Assembly: GCA_019009955.1 (NCBI GenBank)
Contig: CM032233.1
Location: 95,985,001-96,049,000 of the forward strand
DNA: 64,000 nucleotides
Direction of reading: 5' to 3'
Source: Riptortus pedestris
Lineage: Eukaryota > Arthropoda > Insecta > Hemiptera > Alydidae
Part shown: positions 27,787-40,375 of the stretch, one piece after another
Position numbering within the stretch: the first letter of the stretch is position 1
Layout of the letters: every line of letters starts with the position of its first letter
Made by a program: the position numbers and the translations under genes
Notes under the pieces: model-generated
The model's input: the letters and a program-made list of their open reading frames with translations, nothing else
What the model was told of the DNA's origin: nothing
Databases searched by the model: none

Positions 27787-29000
27787 AATAATGAGCTCTT
27801 AGAGAAAATTTTATAAATTGAAATTTTTAATTAGGACTGTTGGAAATGGCATGTGCAAGCAATTTTAAATGCTCCAAAAATTTGTCTGTAAGCACAGTAA
27901 ATTTGTTCATCCAAGAGACAATGAATATTCTTTAAAGCATGCCCAATTATATAAGAAAGAAGGTCCAGATAGACCATTAAGTATAATGCCTCTGGCTTTT
28001 GGTATTTTAATTTTTTTAGTTTTAAATAACTCTTCTGAAAAATGAGATTTCATTTTTCATTTTCAATAGGGGATGAACTTATAAAATCACAAATGGAAAG
28101 TATACACATTAAATGGTTGTAAATTATGAAAATTATCATACTGATATATTTTTACTATAAATATTAGTAGAAAACTAAAGGTTGCATTAAATCAGCTCCC
28201 TGATTTAATGACAAGCATACACTCATTCAGCTCCCAGTACTGATGATTTGTCACATGTATTAAAATTACATTTTGTGAGTGGTATTCTTATTTTGGGATT
28301 ATTTTGTTCAATAGTAATACATTAGAGCATATTATCTCCCAAACCTATAATTCAAGCTTAAATTCTTTTATGTATATTAGTCATTTTTAATCCATTTTTC
28401 ATAGCTTTAAAACACCCAGTTCTAAATTTTTAAAAATGGTTTCATCGTAAAAGTACAAGACGTGGTGAAACATCAATGCTTTTATGATTTTATAAAAATT
28501 GAAAAAGGGAACTAGGAAATACTCTTTTTTATTCATTTTTCAATCAAATTTGAGGCTGTCATCATTCGATCAAATATTGGCAACATTTTGAGTTAAAATG
28601 AACCGGGTCATTAACATTAAAAAGTAATTATCGTATAGTTTTAAAAAGGTATGACTGAAAAGTGATTGCATACCACAACTATTTGGTAAATAATATTATT
28701 TAACATGCTGTATTGTTACTGTTATTATTCTTAAAATATAGAAAATCACCTGCTCAAATATACCACAAGTGCATCTAGAATATATAACAATGATTTTTAA
28801 ACCTTTCATAAAATAAAAATTTAGCATTAAGTATATATATTTATTTCTAACATAAAATAAACATTTTAAAATAACCACACATATATTAGGAATCTTAAAA
28901 AAAAATAATAATAAATTTAATACTGAACCCGGAACCTTTTTTGTTACATGCACTTTGAAATTAAAATTTGTATTATAAAATCTTTTTTTTTTCTTTTTTT

Positions 29001-29002
<2 letters not shown>

Positions 29003-29040
<38 letters not shown>
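29003..29040. repeat. (TA)n microsatellite close to alternative exon version 3
   Basis: A TA run that starts about 180 bp downstream (in transcript sense) of the donor of the 29,223 exon. Confidence 0.95.
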
Positions 29041-29044
<4 letters not shown>

Positions 29045-29222
29045 GCATGAAATTGAACTTATAGTGCACCGAATCTTTAAAAATAGCTACCTGATAGTGC
29101 TAAACCGTATCTAAAACTACTAGCTGACTGAAAAACAAATAAAACTAGAAGCTGTGGGTACAGGGATTACATAAACAAAATATGTGAATATATAACATAT
29201 ATGAGAGGAGTCGTGGTCTTAC

Positions 29223-29271
29223 CCCCTTGCTCATCCAACATGACAAGTGATCTCATTCCCACCTCGTGGCT
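29223..29271 (-). CDS. Snap25: SNAP-25 alternative exon, version 3
   Basis: The 49-bp exon encodes SHEVGMRSLVMLDEQG plus one base, phase 0 to 1, with acceptor TTGTAG and donor GTAAGACC. It is 10/16 identical to version 1. Its second half, VMLDEQG, equals the vertebrate SNAP-25 sequence. It keeps the layer residues (with Ser for Thr at 53) and the acidic pair Asp58/Glu59, but has His at 47. It lies only 512 bp downstream of version 2 and shares Val49 and Met56 with it, which suggests versions 2 and 3 are the more recent duplicates of each other. Confidence 0.9.
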
Positions 29272-29783
29272 CTACAACACAATACAAGCCTTTACATCAC
29301 CCCCAAATAGTATGCATGCTCAGATGTGCCTTATACCTGATGGAATTTGCTAATCAAAACTATTACAAGTAAATATAAACTTTCTCCCTCTCATTTTAAC
29401 CTACAATTAAAGTTTTGTATAAATGGGGGTAAATAAATTGAAATTTTTAGCACTTAATGATTGTTGTTATCCAGAAGTTAAGATAAATTAGATCATAAAA
29501 ATGAAAAACAAAACTCGGGTTAAGCTAAGAGGAAGAAAAATTACATGATATTAATCCCCAACTGACAGCGGTGAAATATTTACAATAATAAAAGACACAA
29601 TTAATTCACTTTCCATTAGCAAAAATGTTAAATAGGAATAAGGAAAAATTATTGAGAGTAAATAAAATAGATGTAAACAAACACCGTTGTTGTTCAAGAA
29701 GCAAGAAATAAGGTAAACAGGAAAAGTAGTAAACGAGAAATGTTAGTAACCACCACTGTCATATACAGATATACGGATCTTAC

Positions 29784-29832
29784 CGCCTTGACTTGCCAGC
29801 ATTGAGAGCGTTTTGCCACCGACTTCCTCACT
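29784..29832 (-). CDS. Snap25: SNAP-25 alternative exon, version 2 (divergent surface)
   Basis: The 49-bp exon encodes SEEVGGKTLSMLASQG plus one base, phase 0 to 1, with acceptor TTTATTAG and donor GTAAGATC. It is 8/16 identical to version 1 and 9/16 to version 3. All five core-layer positions (Ser46, Gly50, Thr53, Leu57, Gln60) are unchanged, while surface residues differ: Lys47 to Glu, Ile51 to Gly, Val55 to Ser, Asp58 to Ala and Asp59 to Ser. The open frame, exact length and exact phase argue against a dead copy. I cannot see expression evidence. Confidence 0.85.
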
Positions 29833-32800
29833 CTAATAAACAAAATTGCAGGAAATAACATGAGTAAAAAAAAAAAAATAAGGAAAAAGAAAAAAAATAC
29901 CTTCATGACCAAGCCAAAAGAGTACTATGTGTTCATGAATTAATGTGGTACCTCAAATCTGCATTTCAAGTTATTAAATGTAGTGGCCATTAGAAACTAG
30001 GGTTAAATTCAAAACAATTGGCCAAAGAAGAAATATTTTTAAATAAAAATTAGTTAATCTAAATTTTAAAATTTGTTAGTAAGTCAAAATCAATCATTTT
30101 GGCTCTAAAAAGTAAAATGAAAACAGCTTTTAATATTGACATTTTATTGTCAATTTCCTGAAGAGGTTAAATTTTTTGTAGCATATTAAACTTAACTATA
30201 TTATGTCTGCACAGGCATTAGAACTGTAGTTTACAAACACTCAAAAATTTAAAAAATCAGATTGTGGAAGTATCATAATTTTCAACATTTATTACAATTA
30301 AAACTTGTATTGCTTAAAGTCAATCAACCATTGTTCCCAATCTAATGTCAAAATATTATTTTGAGATGTCATATTACATACATTTATCTTGCGAGATGCT
30401 TATTAATCAGATAATTCCCAACATAATTAATAGAGTGTGTAATAGAGAAATTTAATAAGATGATCCAAATAATATAAGTGTCCCTATTTTTTCATATGTT
30501 AACTAATGGCAAAAGCGAGTGATAAACCAATATTTTCTCTGCAGGATATGCCTTACTATTGAAACAAATAGAAAATAAATTATACAACCATACTATCCCA
30601 AAAATAATCTAATAATTTAAATAAAATCAAAAATATGCATAAAAAAAGATACTATAAATCCCATTATTATTTTTTATTTATTGGAAACATAATGCTATAA
30701 ACATAGCAGATATGGAAAAAAATGCAATGTTACTTTAAAATAAATTAAAATTACTCGTAAATGTTTGGTTAAATTAATGAATTAAAATATCTGTTATTTA
30801 TTCTCCCATGATATAAACACATAGTTTATACTTTTTTGGCCAGGCATGGCTTGAAAAAATATGATGAAATATAAAACAATAAAATAAATAAATAAATAAC
30901 CAAAAACAAGAGGCACAATGCTGCTATGAATAATGTAGTGAAGTATATATGTCATGTTGACTTCAATGAACCTGTAAAGGTATATTTATTTTGGATGTTA
31001 TTATTAAAAAGTTATACAATTTTTAAAGTACATTCTTCTTTTAAAATTGTATAATCAAAATATGAATGTCAAAAATCTTTAGGTCTTTCAACAATAATTT
31101 AATTCTTAAATCCGTTTAAAAAAAAATTAAGCTAAGTAAAGGTAGAACTTATTGTTATACTAAAAACAATATTAATTAAAAAATAATTACAACTCTACAT
31201 ATTATTTTGAAATAAAGAAACATATCTTTCTTTTTAAATAAAATCCAAATTAAATATACAGGGTTTGAAGTGCATTTAATGTTTGGTTGCTATGTCAGTC
31301 AAGCTACATAGGAAACACAAATGAAAAGGAAAATGTATTTATATAAGAATGGTTTCTGTTTAATGTTTTTAAAAGTGTTAATTAGATGGCTTAATTATAC
31401 AGGTGATTGGGATTTTGTTTTTTTTTTTGCATCTGGATGCAAAGAAAAAAAAATATAACAAAAGAATAAAAAAGCTGTTTGCTTTGCTGAAAAGCTAAAT
31501 TAAACTACACATGAAAGTATTTCAAATAATAATTTTTGCTTCCATTCAAGAATACACGCACTACAATAGTAAAGTGTTTTGTTTGTTTCAAAAGAAAATG
31601 AATAAATATATTTTTACAAATATGTAAAAAATATTAAAACAATTGTAAGAAATGTTTATATTAATTGATGGGTATGTCAATATTATCCTTTTTAGGGATG
31701 CCAATTACAAATACTATAAAGTAAACATTTTTGATAAATGTATGATAAAAAAAATAGTGATATTACTAAGCCATGATTTATTGTTAAAAACTTATTACAT
31801 ACATAAAACATAATAACTTCATTCCTTTAGATAATGTCTATACTAATACAAAACAGATAACTATAAATTGTTAATTAATGGCTTTAGTTTAAAGGGTGGA
31901 TTGTAGGATTTTGTGTACAGGGTTGTGAATTGCTGAAAGCATCACCAACTGCAAATCACACTGACAGATTCACATGCAAAACACACAAAATTTCAGCATT
32001 AATGAATAAATATTTACAGTGATATGATGTTTCTTCCCCACTTAATTCCTACATGTTTGTACACTTTTGTACCTGTAACTTACCGTACGTGTGCACATGT
32101 ATAGGTGTGTATGTTAATGTGCCAGAGTGCACGCACAAGTTGTGCTTCAAGAGAATTGTTGTCCATGAATCTTGATACAAATCATTTCGTTCTTACAGCA
32201 TTTAAACATAACGTGTTCCGAACATAATCACACAAGTGATCTACACATTCATAAGTAGATGCAACTATGACACTTTATATCAAGGCATAAATCATATCTA
32301 TTCACAAAAGAATACAAACTGACACATAAGCACAGTTGGAATAAAAAATAATACTCTGCATATCTTACGTATTTTCTGCATATCTTGTTTTAAAAGTTCA
32401 TTTTCATAGAACAGTACAATATTAAGCTATTGTTACCATAATGTTTTTAAAAAATTAAAAGCAAAATCAGGTTTGTTTTTTAACTTTTAAAATAAAAAAA
32501 ATTGAACACCTATTCCTTTAGATCCATCATATGTCAGTTAAGCTAATAAAACCAAAATAAAGAAGCTATTTATTAGCAGAATTGGCATCCTACCTTTTTA
32601 TTTTATGTAAATATAATGTATTTTATGAATGTTTTAAAAATATAAATGATTAAGGAGCATACATAATTTGAACAAGGAAGTATAAAGAAATGCTAACCAT
32701 TTCTTTGAGTGCACGAGTGTAGGTGTGCAATCAAACTTGAAAATAAAATAGTGTCTTTGTGAAAACACACAATGTATAAATTAAAAAATAATAATAAATT

Positions 32801-34232
32801 AAAACTTATTTTAAAAAAATAATTAATTGTGATGAACACGTGTCACCCTCTTGCAGTGAGTTTAATATTAATGTCATTAAATAAATAATTTCTTTAAAGC
32901 TTAATGGAGAAAGAGGGGTTACACACCTATTTTCTTTGAATAGGTATTCACTATGAAACTAAGCAAAACTATAGTTTAGTGTAAAATTGAGAGAAATATA
33001 TACATATTTTTGCACAATAACTTTTCATTTTGGACTGCTTTAAAATGAGGTAAATCAGGATCAAGTAATACTCTGTATGTTGAATTTCATATATGACCAC
33101 TTGACAAATATGAAGTGAATTCAAATCTTGAAGTTATCTTTTTTATTCTTTTGAAAAAGAAATCATTACCATAGTTTCGATGATATTGCACTCTGGAAAA
33201 GTTTGTTTATAGTTGGAATTATTCTGTAATTGTATAGCTGATAACTAATAATATTCAGTTAACAAAAAAAAATTGGTTCAATATGACTTATATAATAATT
33301 TAGTTACAAATTATTCAATTTTGAAGTAAAGCATAAAAGCAATGTTTAAAATTGTACAAATTTTAAAATTAATTTCAAATTATGTTATTTTTTTTTATTT
33401 TTTTATTTATTAATTGACAATAAATTTGGAATATTTATATACAGAAACTAATCTGAATAAAAATGGCTTAACTTTGTTTCTCAGAAGCCTGAAATATGCC
33501 TATAACAATTAGTTTTTTTTATTTTTGAAAATTTTCAAACGAAATAACTCAGGTTAATGTATGTATGACATATTTAGCATTATCTTTAGATAAATACAGG
33601 ACATACATAATCTTAATAATTACTACCAACAAGTACTTGATTGATTAGGAAATACTAAAAAGCAAATGGTTATTACTCCTTTTATAACTTATTAAGAAGC
33701 TTCGTTTCTTATAAGGCAATATTAAAATTATTTTCCATGTTCAGAAAATTATACACAAAAAACTACAACTCACTGCCTAGTCTACGATCAAACACCCACA
33801 TGAGAGAACAAACACTATAAGTGATCCACTATGGTTGTAGAATCCAATTTCATTGGAAAAAAAATAAAAATTAATGAATAGTTATTATGCTAAAATATAA
33901 ATATATACAATATTATGGTCAGATCATTCTCAAATATTTACTGCAGTTGTAAATAGTACTGCAGTTGTGGATATTTATGCTCCTATTCATTAAAATATTT
34001 CCTACCTTATTATTATATGTGTGGTAATAATAAGTCTATAATAAAGTACATATAATAGAAATCAAAACTGAACAAACATGCACAAATATTAGTGTGATGA
34101 AATAAAAATATAAATAAAATAATGTAATGAATGTGGGTAAAGCAGAAATAGAACATTTTATTTTTTATTAATTTTTTTTTTTGTGTCTGAAGTCATGGAA
34201 GGTGTTTCTGTGGGTATGTGTATCTGACTCAC
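29833..34232 (-). other. SNAP-25 inter-cassette intron (4.4 kb)
   Basis: AT-rich sequence between alternative exon versions 1 and 2. I saw no transposon with defined ends and no extra 49-bp exon in it. The 512-bp spacer between versions 2 and 3 (29,272-29,783) also shows nothing else. Confidence 0.7.
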
Positions 34233-34281
34233 CTCCCTGATCATCAAGGGCAACCAGTGTTCTGATGCCTGCTTCCTTGCT
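34233..34281 (-). CDS. Snap25: SNAP-25 alternative exon, version 1 (residues 46-61 and first base of codon 62)
   Basis: The 49-bp exon encodes SKEAGIRTLVALDDQG plus the first base of Glu62. The acceptor is CATATAG and the donor is GTGAGTC; phase is 0 to 1. The peptide is the canonical insect sequence and keeps the layer residues Ser46, Gly50, Thr53, Leu57 and Gln60 (ionic zero layer). Gly50 is, as I recall, the residue changed in the Drosophila temperature-sensitive Snap25 allele. Lys47 and Asp58/Asp59 are retained; these correspond to rat K40, D51 and E52 of the synaptotagmin-binding face. This is the most upstream of the three versions. Confidence 0.96.
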
Positions 34282-36462
34282 CTATATGCAGCACGAAAAA
34301 CAAACACCCACCATTTAGTTTAAATTTCAAAAAGGTTAGGCAAATAATAGGATTGAAACTTATATATGAGCCAGCGGACTTAATTTTCAGATTGTCTGCC
34401 ATAAAAATAGGAACAACGTAAAAATAAGTCTATTATTCGAACATATGACTATAGGAAGCACGTAAATTTCAAGATTAAATTTTGAAGGAACCCGTTATCA
34501 AAGATACCTAAACTTTCAAGTTTAGAACATAATAGTAGGAATGAAAAAAAAAAGAAAAAAAAAACTGATATAATCACAAGAAATGATAATAAATAAAAAT
34601 AGCATAGCACCCAGTAGTAGAAAGTGGCAACAGGGATGTATATTATTTAATAAATTATAATTTAAATAATGGCAGATAGTCCTAAGATTATTGTAAATAT
34701 AGTAAACACTCACATATAAGTTAAAATCCTATTTTCGCTCTATAAACCATAATAATTTTTATTCAAGAAAAAAAAGAGAAATGAAAGATCCTTCTATTTA
34801 TTCATACTAGATTTCTTACACAAACTTTTTTAAAATTATAATTATTATTAACAGGGCAAAAATTAACTACACAGAAGCAATTCTTTTTTAAATCAACAAA
34901 AATTGCCTTATACGTTGTGGGTGTTTATTATAACCCACATTGCGATTGCAGGCGAAGTGTTATTCACATGTATTCATGTAATGATCCAAATGAAAAAGAA
35001 ATGTAAATATATTCAAAAGAATATTTGTTGTGTATGAAATAATAAATTTTGTACAAGAGTTTGTGTAGTGTGTAAGAATCTACTATTCAAAATGAATACA
35101 TAGAAAGAACTATTAATGAATGTATCATTATGGTATATATGTGAACATACAAACATATGTATAAAAATACACCAGTGTCTGTGATAGTAACAAAAACAAC
35201 ATTCACAAGCGTCATAAGGACATGCGATAGGTACTTGGAGATTCATCTATATAGACCATACACTTTAATTAAGGTAGTCACTTCCAGTGTATGAAGGTTT
35301 CTCACATTCCAAAACAAAACAATCATACAACATAATTACAAAGCTTTGTATATGTACATACATATATATACATATACATATGTTACATATACATGAACAT
35401 CCAGGCAGCCACTAGACAGAAAAGACAGATCCTGTAAAAGTAGTAAGAGTAAGAAAGAAAGATGTGTTTAATAATTCACATTGGAAAATAGAATAAAATC
35501 ATGTTAAATGAATATATGTACATTTATAATAAATAAAATAACATAAATTAAATAGAGATTTAATCAAATTAAAATAAGACATTTATATCAGGCATGAGGG
35601 AAGTTGTTACAAGAAGTCTGAGAGCAAGAAGGGCTTCTAAATAGCAAAGGTAATATAAAGCACACATAAAAGTGTCAATAACGCAGTTTTATACATAGAA
35701 TATGTCTGGACATCACTTAGAGTATAGGTTGTATAAATATGTTTTTAACAATTTAGTTATGTTGTGTGAAAATGTAAAAGTAACAAAATTAAATTAAAAA
35801 TGACATAACATTGAATAAAATAAAATAAAAATTAAATAACTTGGTTGCAACGAAAAATTACTATAATCCAAATGATGTCAAAACGCCTCAAAAATAATTT
35901 ATGGGCAGTTCCTGAAAAAGAAATATTAGAACACCAATGCACCAATATACAACACTCAATGGTATATACATTCATAATATGCTTGACAAAAACGTAATCT
36001 CACATTCAGATGCACCACATATAAAGACACACACACACACACACATCCAGACCCATTCAAAAATGAAATGTCATAAGTAAACTATAACTTAAAAAGGTAT
36101 TATTATGAGTAATTATCATAAAGTTCACTAATGAAGATAAGAAATCCTCACTTCAAATTCTCAATTTATCTTTAGAAATTAATTCTATACCTTTTATGTG
36201 CATAGTAGATAGAATACTTGAAGCATAAGTAAGATGTAATAAGGGGGGGGGGGAAAGAAAGGTTATAGAGTAACCAAAATTTGGATGGCAAGGCCAATAA
36301 GGATAGGTTTTCTTATGGAACCAGTTATAAAATAAAAATAATACCACCAAAGGAGATAAAATCATAAGAGTAAATAGCCAAATATAAAGTGCGTAGGAAT
36401 TATAAAAGGGAAATCAACTGACAGAAAAAGAAAAAAGAAATGAATGAAACATTAGATTGTGT

Positions 36463-36545
36463 GTGAGAGAGAGAGATAGAAGATGAGAGGGAAAGAGAGA
36501 GAGATGAGAGGGAAAGAGAGAGAGATGAGAGGGAGAGAGAGAAGG
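36463..36545. repeat. GA-rich minisatellite
   Basis: Three units of about 21-24 bp built on GATGAGAGGGAAAGAGAGAG lie within a GA tract. The 135-residue open frame on the opposite strand is driven by this repeat. Confidence 0.85.
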
Positions 36546-37904
36546 TTTGTGAGTATAAGAATAAATTGGAATTAGAAGAATTATAGAATATTCCATGTAT
36601 ATAGACGCCACAAACATAACATGGTATTTACACACATTCCAGCAGCTATGGTCAAAGAAAGATAAAATAAAAATCCAGTTTTGTTTTGTAAATAAAACTA
36701 AAAATTGGTAATCCCGCTGAATAGTTGATTCTGAAATTAGAAAACGATGAATACAATGGAGAAACGTTTCAATAAGAAATATAGACAGAAAGTAAAGAAC
36801 ATTGAAAAAGGTGGAATTCAAAGTTTTTCATATACATGAGAAATAATTATAACTCAAAAGCTCATTTAACAGCTCAATTGTGTATTAGTATAATTTATAT
36901 TAAATACTCTTATATTTATCATTTCAACAAAAAAAAATTATTCAGGTATCTAAAAGGTCAGTTCTTTAAATAAACCATCTAATTGCTTATAATAAAACTA
37001 GGGGTCTAGCAATACAAGAGGGACAACCCTAAAAATGTTTTTCTTGTATATTTAAGCTCTTATGCAAGGTAAGTAAATAATTGGTACCCATATTGAAGAA
37101 AGCATTCATGTTGTAACAGTGTTTGACAGTTTAAAACATTTAATTTACAACAAATGATGTTCTATTTAATAGATTAAATAAAGGTATTTCAATAAATTGT
37201 GCCACCAATTAGTTAGCTTTGATTCATTTGGCTTTATAGCTCACTGCATATATTCAGAATTTCTAGCTACCCAAATCTTATTTCCTGTCTGTACGTTACT
37301 TTTGTTCTATCCATTTGAACTCTAAAATATTTTCTTAAGTCACTATTACATTTAAATACAAGAGACTAAAAATTGCTAAGGAGACTTTATTAAAATTACC
37401 CTTCTTACAAGAGACACCACTCTTAATATACTTCTCTTGTAATATTTCTTGCCTTTTTCACATGTATTTATCATTTTTCTTGAAACATGAAAAGCACATC
37501 AGAACAGAAACTATTCTCTAAGCTTTTCTGAATAAGAGTGTGAATTAAATAGTCCACATTGTTTCTGATGCTCTCATAACAAGTGCATGTTAGTTTTCAT
37601 TGTCATTATTCAACTTTATTTTTAAAAAAGTTTAAATAATCAATATTTTTTTCAAATTATACAAGACAGTAATTCAAAATGACAGCCATTTTGAACCTCA
37701 GAAAGATTATAGGTGTACTTGGGAAAAGACTAATTTTTATATGTGTAAAGAAGTGAATGATTTTTGTCTTTACCATTCATGATACTGAAATTTTAGAAAT
37801 TGGTTTGAGGAATATTTTGAACTTTACCTTTCTAAATACATTAATGCATATGTAAAAGTAGGAATTTAGATAAAAATAATTAATAATATTAAGATTAAAT
37901 ATAA

Positions 37905-38066
37905 TAGTATATAATTTAGCACTAGAATTTTGAGTTGTGGGTTTGAGTCATGTGCGGCTAGTGGAAATGTAATTAGTATTGGACTCTCTAAATAACACCC
38001 CTACTTCCACCCTGGCTAGATAAGGGTGGTAACATAAAAATTAGCCCCAATTAGCCTTAGTTGTTT
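37905..38066 (+). mobile_element. tRNA-derived SINE, copy 1
   Basis: A B-box-like GTGGGTTTGAGTCATG is followed by a body with CCACCCTGGCTAGA, GGGTGGTAAC and CCCAATTAGCCTTAGTTG. The copies at 58.74 and 61.37 kb share these modules. A second fragment of the tail module, CCATAGTAGCATAAAGTGG, lies at about 38,230-38,250. Confidence 0.65.
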
Positions 38067-39850
38067 AAAGTGGATATTAAAAATAAAATAAAAAAAGGAA
38101 GTAAGCTAATAATAAACAAGAAATTTATTGATTGCAGAAATAAAACTTACAAGAAACATACATCCATGAATAAATCAATAGTAGTGATAGACTCATTAAA
38201 TAAACTCCTTAGGCCCAACCCATCCCGATTAACCATAGTAGCATAAAGTGGGCATAAATAATAATAAACAAAAAACAAATCAATAGTGGTAGTTTTGATA
38301 GATCATAAATAAAATGGACTAAGAATTGATTTTATTTATCTCAGCATGATAAATGGAAAACTGATGAATAATCATTTGCATAAAAATATTTGCATTATGT
38401 GTTTAGTAATGAAATCTGAAATATAGTAAAACCCAACAATAATTAATAATATTAAACTTTACATATTATACTTGATATAATTATAATATGTGTGTGTATG
38501 GCTTTGTAATATTTTCATTAGAAATAACTGCAAGCAAGCAATGAATTTAGAAGAATTAGTAATTTAAGTGTTTAAGTTGTTTTGATAGTTATAGTAATAT
38601 AGTTTGTCATAGTAAAATCTGCTTCATTTTAAACAATATTAGAAACAAGAACCTGGATTAACTTGTCACAAGGAGCACAATGAAATATATTAGAACTTTT
38701 TTTTTACTATATATTTTTATTGTAAAATGAATATTACTCTACAAAAAAAAATGATACAACAGCCCATGAAAGGCAAGAAGCTGTTACAAATTTTGGTGGA
38801 AATGTAGTCTATCATCTTTATGACCCATAATGTGTTTATGACATTCTAAACCGATGTTCACTACTACAATACTTTATTCAAACAGCTTTTCTATTGCCTT
38901 CAAATGATGTATTAGTGATGGAACAATAAATAAAGTCTGACTAAGCCTAGCTTAAAAAAAGACCAGTGAGTCACTTGTGGGTTTGACTATTATCACCTTG
39001 CTCTAAGGCTAGAGCACCAACTCACAGCTCTGTATAATTAAATTTCTTCTAAAATTTGATGTTAAAAAATAAAGTATTAATTATGGCTGACATAAATGAG
39101 CTCCCTCCCTTAAAATTCATAAATAAGAATTTTAATGCCAATCACTTATTAAGTGAGAATACATTACACTAATAAAATAAAGTTTAGAATCTTTGACTTT
39201 TACATTACTATGTTAAATTCCACCTTTTACATGTTAAATTTTAATTTATGAATGCAATAAAATCATTGCTTGAACAATTGTATTGCTTACAACAGAAATA
39301 GAAGAATAGAATTTTAGTAAAATAAATAAATAAAAGTCCAGAAAAAATATGTGATTAGGTGAAGCCCAACTAGAATACAAACCTTTAAACAAGAAATATA
39401 CAATTAGATGCCAATTTCTTGGAATGAATAACTGAAATTAACGAAAAGCTTTACCTGACACAACTATAATTAAACCAAAAAAATCAATAAATAAAAATCT
39501 AAAGCATGAGAAGCATTATTGAAACAGGTAATATAAAATTATTATTAGTACATAATGTTTTTATGTAGGGTATTTAATACATAAACCATTATAAAGGTAA
39601 GGCAATTTTCAAGAAGTGAACTTTGGTTTAATGTAAGCTTATCTCACACAGACATTGTTAAAAGAAAATTAAAACATCTAACATCAGCAGGGATAGTAGG
39701 GATGAGAATTATGATTATGTTGTGCTAAATAAAAGGTATATTTGACTCCTGAAAATTAATTTATGGAAAGGCTAAATTCAACTAAATTAAAAAGAAACTT
39801 ATAATAAAGAACCAAAAGCTTCACTACGAAATATGGAACTGGATCATCTA

Positions 39851-40375
39851 CAGTAGACTCTTAGTTATGATTGACCCCAATTAAGCCTGTTAAAGTCAAA
39901 GTCATTTAAATGTAATAATAATTAAATTATCTAAAACTACTAGTTTTTAGAGTATTAAGGTATTTTGAAAATACAGTTTCAAAAAATAGCTGTTGTTTAA
40001 ACACAAATAAGTAAAGAGCAATAAAATGTAAATATTTATTTATGCATGTAAAGAACTGAAAAATAACGAACTGTAAATTTAGGAAACATTATTTTGTTCC
40101 TTTATAGTAAGCTTTTCATTTATAAAATAATGTTTCCTAAATTTACTGTTTGTTATTTCATTTCTTTCTGTTTGTTACTTCATTTTTTCTATAAAGCAGA
40201 AGGAACACAAAATATATTTCTAAATAACAATGGCTCAAGCGTTATTAAATTATTTTAACTTTTCTAACATTTTAAGCAATGATTTTATTCAAATAATTAG
40301 GTAATTGTTCATAGGTTTCATAGTAGATAAGAGAAATAAGATATTAGGTAAAGCTTGTTAACATAGAGTCTGCTG
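39851..40375. mobile_element. pogo/Tigger-type MITE
   Basis: TA dinucleotides (39849-39850 and 40376-40377) flank terminal inverted repeats that begin CAGTAGACTCTTAGTTA on the left and CAGCAGACTCTATGTTA on the right (minus strand). CAGTAGACTC ends with a TA target are typical of pogo/Tigger elements. The element is 525 bp and has no transposase. Confidence 0.75.
40061..40158. repeat. 35-bp inverted repeat inside the pogo-type MITE
   Basis: Arms at 40061-40095 and 40124-40158 match at almost every position (core AAATTTAGGAAACATTATTT), with a 28-bp loop. Confidence 0.9.

Larger units (their letters stand above)
20860..29222 (-). other. SNAP-25 intron (8.4 kb)
   Basis: It contains a Tc1-type relic (21.8-22.8 kb), microsatellites and a 109-bp tandem duplication (27.2 kb). 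I found no further coding exon, and no second copy of the 118-bp exon by eye. Confidence 0.85.

Noticed and set aside
29694..29912. 72-residue minus-strand frame overlapping alternative exon version 2
   Set aside because: It reads a different frame from the exon's SEEVGGKTLSMLASQG and runs through its splice sites; the SNARE-like frame is the meaningful one.
36414..36821. 135-residue open frame on the minus strand, the longest in the window
   Set aside because: Its C-terminal half is the GA-rich minisatellite (SLSPSHLSLF units), and the rest has no recognisable similarity or codon bias.
37905..38066. Possible functional tRNA gene because of a B-box-like sequence
   Set aside because: No cloverleaf can be formed, and the same body recurs at 58.7 and 61.4 kb, so it is a SINE.
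38960..39040. Another tRNA-like SINE head on the minus strand (GAGTTGGTGCTCTAGCC)
   Set aside because: No convincing B box and no shared body with the other SINE copies.
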